NCBI RefSeq assembly: GCF_018861865.1
Contig: NZ_JAHLDV010000023.1
Span: 1 to 49,855, forward strand
Length of the DNA: 49,855 nucleotides
Direction: 5' to 3'
DNA from: Clostridium frigoris
GTDB taxonomy: Bacteria > Bacillota > Clostridia > Clostridiales > Clostridiaceae
Position 1 is the stretch's first letter. Each line of letters begins with the position of its first letter. The notes beneath the pieces are model-generated. The model ran no database searches. It was given only the letters and a program-made list of their open reading frames with translations, and was not told the origin of the DNA. This document shows positions 43,347 to 49,855 of the stretch, piece by piece. The translations under genes were made by a program, and so were the position numbers.

Positions 43347-44066
43347 ATGAAAATACTAAAATTTACGAAGATACTTACTGAGGTTTCATTTAAATCTTTA
43401 TTACTAACTCCATTATTGGTAACTACGATGGTAGCACAAACAACGAGTGTGTTAGCTCAACCACGTGTGAAAACAGAACCAACCTACAATTTTGCAATTT
43501 TAGCTGGCACAACAATTACTAATACCGGAAAAACCTCAATTGACGGAAGTGTAGGTCTATTTCCAGGCACTGCGTTTACAGGTCAGGAAAGTGCATCTGT
43601 AAATGGTAATAAACAATTAGCAAAGGCAGCAGCACTTAATGCTAAAAACGATCTCATAACTGCATATAATGACGCCGATGAAACAAAAAATGTAACCCGC
43701 ATCCCAACTGAGCTTGGTGGAACTACCTTGACTCCTGGCACTTATGATTCAGCCTCAGGCACCTTTGAGATAACGGGCAATTTAGTACTCGACTCACAAG
43801 GTGATCCTAATGCGGTTTTCATATTCAAGGCTGCCTCCACTCTAGTAACTGCATCAAACAGTAGTGTTACCCTCATTCACAGTGCGCAGGCATGCCAAAC
43901 CTTTTGGAAGGTTGGAAGCTCTGCAACATTAGGAACAAACTCTTCTATAGTCGGACACATCGTAGCCCTTACATCAATTACAGCAAATACCGGTGCTAAA
44001 GTTCGAGGACAATTAGTGGCAAGGAACGGTGCAGTAACACTAGACAGTAATACCATAACAAAATAG
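43347..44066 (+). CDS. Secreted ice-binding-fold (DUF3494) protein
   Basis: 239 residues from ATG 43347; GGGAGG lies 13 nt upstream, rather far, while TTG 43335 is only 1 nt from it. A signal peptide of about 38 residues ends at SVLA-QP. The mature part is a single DUF3494 (PF11999) domain: FAILAGTTITNTGKTSIDGSVGLFPG, GGTTLTPGTYDSASGTFEITG (short parts: LTPGTYDSA, ITGNLVLD), VFIFKAASTLVTA, and the threefold-turn end WKVGSSATLGTNSSIVGHIV followed by GAKVRGQLVARNGAV. These beta-solenoids bind ice in polar microbes, but in mesophilic clostridia they are more likely surface adhesion or matrix proteins. Codon use looks somewhat less AT-biased than its neighbours, compatible with transfer. Confidence 0.88.
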   Translation: MKILKFTKILTEVSFKSLLLTPLLVTTMVAQTTSVLAQPRVKTEPTYNFAILAGTTITNTGKTSIDGSVGLFPGTAFTGQESASVNGNKQLAKAAALNAKNDLITAYNDADETKNVTRIPTELGGTTLTPGTYDSASGTFEITGNLVLDSQGDPNAVFIFKAASTLVTASNSSVTLIHSAQACQTFWKVGSSATLGTNSSIVGHIVALTSITANTGAKVRGQLVARNGAVTLDSNTITK

Positions 44067-44080
44067 ATCATAATACAATA

Positions 44081-44120
44081 AATGGTGGAATCAATATTTG
44101 TAAATATTGATTCCACCATT
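44081..44120 (+). terminator. Hairpin after the DUF3494 gene
   Basis: A 19-bp perfect stem (aatggtggaatcaatattt at 44081-44099 with its complement 44102-44120) with a minimal loop, 14 nt after the stop codon. The following tatattaat is only weakly T-rich. Confidence 0.75.
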
Positions 44121-44191
44121 TATATTAATAGACTATTTTATGTTAAAATCAAAACTTTTAAACTAAAGTTTTTATCTTACTTTAGTAAATA

Positions 44192-44620
44192 CTAATCCGG
44201 AATAACTATTACTGATACTTTAGCATTTCTAACAACTTTACTTGTTACAGAACCAATTATTCTATATAAACCTTTTTTACTACACTTTGTCATTATTATT
44301 ATATCATGGCTATCCTTTTCAGCCTTTTTTAATATTTCATCTGCAGCATATCCCAAAATTGAAAACTTTTCAATTTCATACCCTTCCAGTTTCATTATTG
44401 CTTTATCTAAAACCGCTCTACTTTCCTCTGCTAAATATCCAAATTCATTTGGAGTTGAATTTGGCGTTGTAACTATCATCTTATTAGTTAAAACCGTTTC
44501 CACTACATTCATTAGTGTAATAGAAATAGAATCCTTACTAAAGAAATCCTTCAACCAATTAATAGAGTGCATGCTTCTCTCAGTACCATCTAATGGCACT
44601 AATATTTTTAATTTTTTCAT
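44192..44620 (-). CDS. Universal stress protein, UspA family
   Basis: 142 residues from ATG 44620, with AAGGGGGCG upstream; an in-frame start 14 codons earlier has no ribosome site. Rossmann-like USP fold: KILVPLDGTERSMHSINWL at the start, the nucleotide loop KKGLYRIIGSVTSKVVRNA (GxxG...GS pattern) and the final strand VSVIVIPD. It probably binds ATP. Role in stress survival is general to the family. Single gene. Confidence 0.92.
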   Translation of the reverse strand: MKKLKILVPLDGTERSMHSINWLKDFFSKDSISITLMNVVETVLTNKMIVTTPNSTPNEFGYLAEESRAVLDKAIMKLEGYEIEKFSILGYAADEILKKAEKDSHDIIIMTKCSKKGLYRIIGSVTSKVVRNAKVSVIVIPD

Positions 44621-44696
44621 ATTCAACGCCCCCTTAAACTGTTTATATATATATAGTAACATGAAAATAAGTAAATGTGGTAGAAGCTAATAAAAA

Positions 44697-45407
44697 TTAA
44701 ACATTATTTACTAATACAGTGCTAAATTCAAAGCTTTCATATCTATGATGAGTTTTAGAATATTCAAAAATTTTACCATTTTCGAGGAAAGCTATTTTTC
44801 CTATTTCCATAATAAAGTCATCGTCTGTTAAATTTAAATATTTTTTATCATTAGAGTTAGCTTTATCGCCTCTTATAGATATATGTGAACTTTGAATTTT
44901 AAACCCAAGCTCATTATTTATGTAGTCATAAATAGATTCTTCTAAGTGTTTCTCTTTAAGGCCGGGTATAACATAAATAGGCATATAAGTTTCTTCTAGT
45001 ATTTGAGGAATATTGTCTACAGAACGTAATCTTAAAATCTTATATACAAATTCATCAGTAATATTAAGTTTTTTTGCAACTTCTATAGTTGGCGTGATAA
45101 TGGAAAATTCAATTACTGTTGATTTTAGATGTTTCTTTCCAAATTTTTTTGAATAACCGGAAAACTGTTCTAGCTCTACGGTTGTTCTTGAGGGAAAATT
45201 TTCTTTTACATATGTTCCAGAACCTTGTCTTCTTATTAACATACCTTCTTGAACTAATAAGTCTAATGCTTTAGCTACAGTAAGCTTGCTGCAAGCATAA
45301 TCCACAGCTAAAGATCCTCCATCTGGAATTTTTTCATTAGGTTTATAAACGAGATTTTTTAGCTTATCTTTCATATCTTCATATATTACTTTATATTTAG
45401 GCAACAT
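44697..45407 (-). CDS. GntR-family regulator with UTRA domain, controls the beta-glucoside operon
   Basis: 236 residues, ATG after GGAGGG. Winged helix at residues 1-65 (KYKVIYEDMKDKLKNLVYKP, SLAVDYACSKLTVAKALDLL, GMLIRRQGSGTYV), then a UTRA effector domain (about 85-230; VYKILRLRSVDNIPQILEET, YINNELGFKI, FEYSKTHHRYESFEF). UTRA proteins bind sugar phosphates. It is divergent from the GH1-PTS operon with a 30-bp palindrome between them, so it most likely represses that operon until cellobiose 6-phosphate or a similar beta-glucoside phosphate is present. Confidence 0.92.
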   Translation of the reverse strand: MLPKYKVIYEDMKDKLKNLVYKPNEKIPDGGSLAVDYACSKLTVAKALDLLVQEGMLIRRQGSGTYVKENFPSRTTVELEQFSGYSKKFGKKHLKSTVIEFSIITPTIEVAKKLNITDEFVYKILRLRSVDNIPQILEETYMPIYVIPGLKEKHLEESIYDYINNELGFKIQSSHISIRGDKANSNDKKYLNLTDDDFIMEIGKIAFLENGKIFEYSKTHHRYESFEFSTVLVNNV

Positions 45408-45473
45408 ACATAACCCTCCACTTTAATTATTTACATGAATATATTATATATCATATTAATTTAAAAATATACC

Positions 45474-45503
45474 TTTTAAAATAGATATATATCTATTTTA
45501 AAA
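45474..45503. promoter_or_regulatory. Perfect 30-bp palindrome, probable GntR/UTRA operator
   Basis: Left half ttttaaaatagatat (45474-45488) and its exact complement in the right half (45489-45503). It lies directly upstream of the -35 of the PTS operon promoter and 67 nt upstream of the regulator gene start, an ideal place to control both. Confidence 0.85.
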
Positions 45504-45508
45504 AGATA

Positions 45509-45537
45509 TTGACTATTACATAAAATGCATATATAAT
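45509..45537 (+). promoter_or_regulatory. Sigma-A promoter of the beta-glucoside PTS operon
   Basis: TTGACT (45509-45514), 17 nt, TATAAT (45532-45537). The next bases contain the cre site; start of transcription expected near 45544. Confidence 0.9.
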
Positions 45538-45542
45538 AAAAA

Positions 45543-45556
45543 TGAAAATGTTTACA
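45543..45556. promoter_or_regulatory. cre site (CcpA catabolite repression)
   Basis: tgaaaatgtttaca fits the cre consensus TGWAANCGNTNWCA at every defined position except one (T for the central C). It overlaps the expected transcription start, a position that blocks initiation or elongation when glucose is present. Confidence 0.75.
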
Positions 45557-45599
45557 AACAAGTTGTGAAACATAATAAGATTTAAAACGGAGGTTACTT

Positions 45600-46988
45600 A
45601 TGAAAAAGATATATAAATTTCCAGAAGGATTTTGGTGGGGTAGTGCATCATCTGCGGAGCAATCAGAAGGAAAAGGTAATACTGGAAAAGGAAAAACTAT
45701 TTGGGATCATTGGTTTGAAATAGAGAAAAACAGATTTTTTGATGAAGTCGGTCCAGATGTTACTTCAGATTTTTTTAATAGATATAAAGAAGATATAAAG
45801 CTAATGAAGAGTCTTTCACATAATTCATTTAGAATGTCTCTTTCGTGGGCAAGGTTATTTCCAAACGGAGATGGAGAGGTTAATGAAAAGGCAGTTGAAT
45901 TTTATAACAATGTAATTAATACCTTTATCGATAATGATGTTAAACCTTTTGTTAATTTATATCACTTTGATATGCCAATGGCTATGCAAGAAAAAGGTGG
46001 TTGGGAAAGTAAAGAAGTTGTTGAGGCCTATGCAAACTATGCTGACACGTGCTTTGAACTATTTGGTGATAGAATTGAATATTGGTTTACGTTCAATGAA
46101 CCTTTAGGACCAGTACTTGGAGGATATATGCAAGACTTCCACTATCCAAATATAATAGATTTTAAAAGAGCAGCTCAAGTGGCATTTAATACTATTCTTG
46201 CTCACGCAAAAGCTGTTGAAAAATTTAAAAAACATAATCTTAAATCCAAGATTGGAATTATATTAAATCTTAGTCCAACATATCCAAGAAGCTCAAATAA
46301 ATGTGATGTTGAGGCTGCACGAATTTGTGACTTATTCTATAATAGAAGTTTCTTAGATCCTTGTGTAAAAGGATCGTTTCCTAAGAAATTAGTAGATATT
46401 CTTAAAAAATATGAACAAATGCCTGTATATACTCAAGAGGACATAGAAACAATAAAAGAAAACACAGCCCAAATACTTGGAATCAACTATTATGAGCCAA
46501 GAAGAGCAAAAGCAAAAGAAAATGTTGTAAATCCAAATTCACCATTTATGCCAGAGTGGTTATTTGATCCATATATATTGCCAGGAAGAAAATTTAATCC
46601 GTACAGAGGATGGGAAATATATGAAAAAGGTATATTAGATCTTTGCAATGATGTTAAAGAAAACTATGGTAATATAGAAGGCTTTATTTCGGAAAATGGA
46701 ATGGGCGTTGCTGATGAGGCGAGATTCATTGAAAATGGTCAAATTAATGATAAATATAGAATTGAATTTATTAAGGGACATTTAAAATATATTCATAAAG
46801 CAATAGAGGAAGGATGTAACATTAAAGGATACCATTTATGGACTTTTATTGACTGTTGGTCATGGATGAATGCATACAAAAATAGATATGGGTTAGTTAG
46901 TTTAGATTTATTAACGCAAAAGAGAACTGTAAAGAAAAGTGGAGAATTTTATAAACTACTATCTGAAAATAATGGTTTTGAAGAATAA
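45600..46988 (+). CDS. 6-phospho-beta-glucosidase, glycoside hydrolase family 1
   Basis: 462 residues. Hydrolyses cellobiose 6-phosphate or aryl beta-glucoside phosphates after PTS uptake, in the cytosol. The acid/base is Glu167 in TFNEP and the nucleophile Glu365 in FISENGMG (the common ITENG has Ser here). FPEGFWWGSASSAEQSEG (7-24) is the family start, LWTFIDCWSWMNAYKNRYGL the aglycone region near the end, with Lys and Tyr (KNRYG) suited to phosphate binding. First gene of the operon; CGGAGG 6 nt before ATG. Cotranscribed with three PTS genes. Confidence 0.94.
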   Translation: MKKIYKFPEGFWWGSASSAEQSEGKGNTGKGKTIWDHWFEIEKNRFFDEVGPDVTSDFFNRYKEDIKLMKSLSHNSFRMSLSWARLFPNGDGEVNEKAVEFYNNVINTFIDNDVKPFVNLYHFDMPMAMQEKGGWESKEVVEAYANYADTCFELFGDRIEYWFTFNEPLGPVLGGYMQDFHYPNIIDFKRAAQVAFNTILAHAKAVEKFKKHNLKSKIGIILNLSPTYPRSSNKCDVEAARICDLFYNRSFLDPCVKGSFPKKLVDILKKYEQMPVYTQEDIETIKENTAQILGINYYEPRRAKAKENVVNPNSPFMPEWLFDPYILPGRKFNPYRGWEIYEKGILDLCNDVKENYGNIEGFISENGMGVADEARFIENGQINDKYRIEFIKGHLKYIHKAIEEGCNIKGYHLWTFIDCWSWMNAYKNRYGLVSLDLLTQKRTVKKSGEFYKLLSENNGFEE

Positions 46989-47004
46989 CAAAGGAGGAGT
47001 CTAA

Positions 47005-48306
47005 ATGGAAAAGCTCTTTAACAAACTAGGTAAAGTATCTCAAAAATTGGGTGGTCAAATCCACTTAAGATCAATTAGGGATGCGTTTGCATCACTAATT
47101 CCATTTATTATTATTGCAGGTTTAATGATTTTTATTAATAACGTTATTATTATACCAACAGGATTTATGTCTAAAGTTATTAATCCAGCAACATTAACTT
47201 CTTGGCAAGACATTGGGACATCTATTATTAATGGTACATTAAATTTTCTAGCAGTTTTGCTAGCAGGTGCATGTGCTTATCACTTAGCAGTAAATAGAAA
47301 GTTTGAAAATCCTATTGCACCAGCATTTTTAGCTATTTCTATATTTGTTATTTTATTGCCACTTGCAAGTTCAGTTACACCAGTAGGAGCTAAAGAAGCA
47401 GTCAACGTTTTAGGAGTTATCTCTTTTAATGCTACTAACTCAGGTGGTATGTTTGTTGGTATAATAACTTCAATTTTATCAACAGAATTATTTATATGGT
47501 TCTCTAAAAATAAAAGGCTTAAGATTAACATTGGTGGCGAAGGAGTGCCTCCAGCTGTTATAAAATCTTTTAATTCTCTAATTCCTATAATACTTACAAT
47601 TATAACTTTTGCTATAGTCTCTTATGGCGTAAAGCAAATTTCTGGAACAGATATAAATACGTTAATTTTAAAAACAATACAAACACCATTGGTATCATTA
47701 GTTACTAGTTTACCAGGCTTTATAATATTAATGTTTTTATCGAATTTATTGTTTGCGATGGGTATACATCCAGGTGGAGTAGTTGCACCAATTATGGATC
47801 CAATATTATATGTAGCTATGAATCAAAACATGACAGCATATGCTAATGGCCAAGTTATTCCAAACATAATTAACATGGCATTTAAAGATACATTCGGTGT
47901 TATGGGTGGATCTGGTAATACTATAGCATTATTAATTGCTATATTTTTAGTCTCAAAGAGGAAAGACTATAGAGATATAGCTAAACTTTCTGCAGCACCC
48001 GGTATCTTTAATATTAATGAACCGATTATTTTTGGATTACCAATAGTATTTGACTTAAGATTAATGATTCCATTCGTATTAGCTTCACCAATTTCTCTAG
48101 CAGCTGCATACTTTGTAACGAAGATGGGATGGATGTCACGGGTAGTAATTCAAACCCCATGGACAACTCCACCAGTACTATCAGGATTTTTAGCAACAGG
48201 AGGAGACTGGAGAGCTTCAGTATTTCAAATAATTATGATAACACTTACAGTTTTATTATATATTCCTTTCGTAAAGCTTTCAGAGAAAAGAAATAGTGAA
48301 TTTTAA
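47005..48306 (+). CDS. celB: PTS cellobiose/lactose-family EIIC permease
   Basis: 433 residues, 10 or so membrane segments of the Lac family EIIC. It binds and moves the beta-glucoside across the membrane. Features: HLRSIRDAFASLIPFIIIAG at residues 20-40, FAMGIHPGGVVAPIMDPILY (parts GIHPGGVVAPIMDP), GGSGNTIALLIAIFLV, and the substrate-binding FNINEPIIFGLPIVF. Starts 16 nt after the GH1 gene with AAAGGAGGAG. Partners EIIB and EIIA follow, all on separate chains as usual for this family. Confidence 0.94.
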   Translation: MEKLFNKLGKVSQKLGGQIHLRSIRDAFASLIPFIIIAGLMIFINNVIIIPTGFMSKVINPATLTSWQDIGTSIINGTLNFLAVLLAGACAYHLAVNRKFENPIAPAFLAISIFVILLPLASSVTPVGAKEAVNVLGVISFNATNSGGMFVGIITSILSTELFIWFSKNKRLKINIGGEGVPPAVIKSFNSLIPIILTIITFAIVSYGVKQISGTDINTLILKTIQTPLVSLVTSLPGFIILMFLSNLLFAMGIHPGGVVAPIMDPILYVAMNQNMTAYANGQVIPNIINMAFKDTFGVMGGSGNTIALLIAIFLVSKRKDYRDIAKLSAAPGIFNINEPIIFGLPIVFDLRLMIPFVLASPISLAAAYFVTKMGWMSRVVIQTPWTTPPVLSGFLATGGDWRASVFQIIMITLTVLLYIPFVKLSEKRNSEF

Positions 48307-48336
48307 ATATAAAAAATAAAAGGGAGATGTTTTATT

Positions 48337-48639
48337 ATGAAAAAAATATTATTAGTATGCAATGCAGGCATGTCAACATCAATGCTAGTACAAAAGATGA
48401 AAAAAGTAGCAGGAGAAAAAGGTATAGAAGTAACAATTGATGCTATACCCTCAACAGATTTATCTACGTGTTGGGAAAGTTCAGATGTGATTCTACTAGG
48501 ACCACAAATTGGATTTATGAAAGATAGTGTAAAAGATACAGTAGAAAATAAGATACCAGTAGAGGTTATAAATACTATAGATTATGGGCGAATGAATGCT
48601 GATAAAGTATTAACAGTTGCTTTAGATTTAATCAAATAA
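48337..48639 (+). CDS. celA: PTS cellobiose/lactose-family EIIB
   Basis: 100 residues, soluble. The phosphorylated cysteine is Cys8 in LLVCNAGMSTSMLV. It takes phosphate from EIIA and gives it to the incoming sugar on EIIC. Complete length for the family. Ribosome site AAGGGAGATG precedes the ATG; 30 nt after EIIC and 12 nt before EIIA, so one transcript. Confidence 0.94.
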   Translation: MKKILLVCNAGMSTSMLVQKMKKVAGEKGIEVTIDAIPSTDLSTCWESSDVILLGPQIGFMKDSVKDTVENKIPVEVINTIDYGRMNADKVLTVALDLIK

Positions 48640-48651
48640 GGAGGAATCAAA

Positions 48652-48972
48652 ATGGAAGGATTAGAATTAATAGCTTTTAATATTATTAGTAATGTTGGAA
48701 CAGCAAAGAGCATGGGAATAGAGGCTTTAATGAAAGGAAGGAGTAGGAAAATGAAGGAAGCAGAAGACTTACTCAAAGAAGCTTCTACTTTTATGAGAGA
48801 AGGACATAAATCACATGCTGAGCTTATTCAAAATGAAGCTAAAGGAAACAAACAAGAATTTTCATTACTTCTTATGCATGCAGAAGATCAGTTAATGTCT
48901 GCTGAGACAATATTATGCCTTGCTAAAGAAATGTTATACTTGCAAAATGAGCTAAATGAACTAAAAAGTTAA
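48652..48972 (+). CDS. celC: PTS cellobiose/lactose-family EIIA
   Basis: 106 residues, a three-helix bundle that trimerises. Phosphorylated His76 in LLLMHAEDQLMSAET; the conserved helix start ELIAFNIISNVGTAKSMGIE and a metal-site Asp in the HAEDQ segment are present. Last gene of the operon, followed after 7 nt by a strong terminator. AAGGAGG lies 8 nt before the start. Confidence 0.94.
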   Translation: MEGLELIAFNIISNVGTAKSMGIEALMKGRSRKMKEAEDLLKEASTFMREGHKSHAELIQNEAKGNKQEFSLLLMHAEDQLMSAETILCLAKEMLYLQNELNELKS

Positions 48973-48979
48973 ACTTTAA

Positions 48980-49026
48980 AAAAGTTGTCTTAAAATAGAA
49001 TTGTTTTCTATTTTAAGACAACTTTT
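48980..49026. terminator. Terminator after the beta-glucoside PTS operon
   Basis: A 21-bp perfect stem (48980-49000 with 49006-49026; core aaaagttgtcttaaaa), loop of five, flanked by A and T tracts. It lies between two converging genes and can end both transcripts. Confidence 0.94.
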
Positions 49027-49048
49027 ACTTGCAATGTTAAACATTCAG

Positions 49049-49549
49049 TTAATTATTAACTTGCTTATCTGTAATATTCTCTGTTCTTTGCTTCCTTTTT
49101 GCTTTATACTGCTCATATCTTTTTTTACCCTCATCGAATGCAACTATTTCTTCAGGGGTATTTAGAATAAGATTCGGTACTAAACTGGTTTTTCCTTTTT
49201 TATCTAAAGCCACCATCGTAAAAAATGAAGATAATGCTTTTTTTCGATCAGAACACTCTAAATCTTCTACTTCAACAGTTACGGCAATTTCCATAGACGA
49301 TTTGCCCGCATAAGCAACCTGTGCAGTACAGATAACTAAATCACCAATAAATATAGGTAAATGAAATTCCAATTCATCAACTCGAGCTGTAACAACATTT
49401 GTACGAGAAAATCTTCTGCCTACTGCATATGCTGCTAAATCCATTAACTTCATGATTTCTCCACCATGAATATTACCTGCAACATTAGCTTGATTAGGTA
49501 GCATTACTTCACTAATAATTAATTTTGATTCTGATATAAGTCTATCCAT
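49049..49549 (-). CDS. Acyl-CoA thioesterase, hotdog fold, copy 2
   Basis: 166 residues, ATG after GAAGGAGC. The same hotdog thioesterase as 40108-40575, with NIHGGEIMKLMDLAA, VDELEFHLPIFIGDLV and FDEGKKRYEQYKAKRKQ; it has 11 more residues at the C-terminus (TENITDKQVNN). About 15 differences in 154 aligned residues, so the two are recent paralogues. They lie 9 kb apart in the same orientation. Substrate range may differ little. Confidence 0.93.
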   Translation of the reverse strand: MDRLISESKLIISEVMLPNQANVAGNIHGGEIMKLMDLAAYAVGRRFSRTNVVTARVDELEFHLPIFIGDLVICTAQVAYAGKSSMEIAVTVEVEDLECSDRKKALSSFFTMVALDKKGKTSLVPNLILNTPEEIVAFDEGKKRYEQYKAKRKQRTENITDKQVNN

Positions 49550-49689
49550 ATTTTTAGCTCCTTCTTTATAATCATTGAGATAATACTTTTAAAGTTTAGT
49601 CTCACAACCACATATAATCCTTAGTTTTTCTATCTTAAAATTTGAAAACAAGCTTGTTATATAAACTTCTCCATCTACTAGTTCTAGAT

Positions 49690-49855
49690 TTACTTCAATG
49701 ACTCGATAATGCTACCTGCAAGGGTATCCATTAAATCCCTATCTTCTTCTTTCATACTAGAGTTTATTGACATCTCATTGTCTAAAATAGTTATTTCTTT
49801 CATGTCATCCAAAAGTTCGCGCATCAATTTACCAGATTGAGGAGCCCATGAACCA
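49690..49855 (-). CDS. C-terminal end of an unrecognised gene, cut by the right edge
   Basis: 54 codons ending at TAA (49692-49690), open to the window edge. The visible end reads WAPQSGKLMRELLDDMKEIT, then LDNEMSINSSM and DTLAGSIIESLK. It is an acidic helical tail with no known motif that I can place. The 140-nt gap between this stop and the thioesterase start shows no gene. Confidence 0.5.
   Translation of the reverse strand, partial: GSWAPQSGKLMRELLDDMKEITILDNEMSINSSMKEEDRDLMDTLAGSIIESLK

Overview
The window reads as chromosomal DNA of a low-GC, spore-forming, saccharolytic Clostridium, probably from the solventogenic group. The signs are very AT-rich intergenic DNA, strong AGGAGG-type ribosome sites, a GerAB-type spore germination permease, a butanol-dehydrogenase-like iron ADH, several PTS sugar systems and a bacteriohemerythrin. 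I saw no tRNA, rRNA, CRISPR array or prophage.

Layout. 1-994: right part of an insertion sequence with a frameshifted transposase. 1304-1711: bacteriohemerythrin. 1864-6455: a decayed catabolic cluster of AraC regulator (frameshift), FAD-dependent oxidoreductase (in-frame stop) and MFS transporter (internal deletion), then a leucine-rich-repeat scrap and an intact HAD phosphatase. 7494-10769: LacI regulator and GH36 alpha-galactosidase. 11066-15801: alpha-glucoside PTS set (EIIA, RpiR regulator, GH4 6-phospho-alpha-glucosidase, EIICB). 16015-18217: TetR regulator and DHA2 efflux pump with matching operators. 18310-20968: cysteine-rich flavoprotein, HxlR regulator, iron ADH. 21283-23017: RpiB-like isomerase and germination permease. 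23230-27150: surface-polymer acylation cassette (SGNH hydrolase, DUF4358 lipoprotein, MBOAT, DHHW protein). 27408-32218: Xaa-Pro aminopeptidase, radical SAM protein, pyridoxal kinase family protein, Old Yellow Enzyme family protein. 32318-36971: ABC-F protein with a leader terminator, DJ-1/PfpI protein, P-loop kinase, an unannotated-size 53-residue protein, potassium channel. 37071-38823: PadR regulator with two paralogous membrane proteins. 39163-44620: Cof-type phosphatase, acyl-CoA thioesterase, an oleate hydratase relic, SstT, truncated XRE regulator, ice-binding-fold secreted protein, universal stress protein. 44697-48972: GntR regulator and a complete cellobiose/beta-glucoside PTS operon. 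49049-end: a second, nearly identical thioesterase and the end of an unrecognised gene.

How the genes work together. Three carbohydrate modules are readable: alpha-galactosides (LacI + GH36), alpha-glucosides (EIICB lacks its own EIIA and probably uses the neighbouring EIIA; GH4 enzyme hydrolyses the phosphorylated sugar) and beta-glucosides (GntR, 30-bp palindromic operator, sigma-A promoter, near-consensus cre site, GH1 enzyme, EIICBA on separate chains).

The least expected signal is the amount of decay and repetition: three genes of one cluster broken independently, relics of a HAD phosphatase, an oleate hydratase, a DUF4177-like protein and an LRR protein in gaps, a hairpin-plus-tail element in three copies, and a duplicated thioesterase. 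I did not find a clearly new multi-gene system; the best candidates for something undescribed are the three-copy hairpin element and the PadR-linked membrane protein pair.
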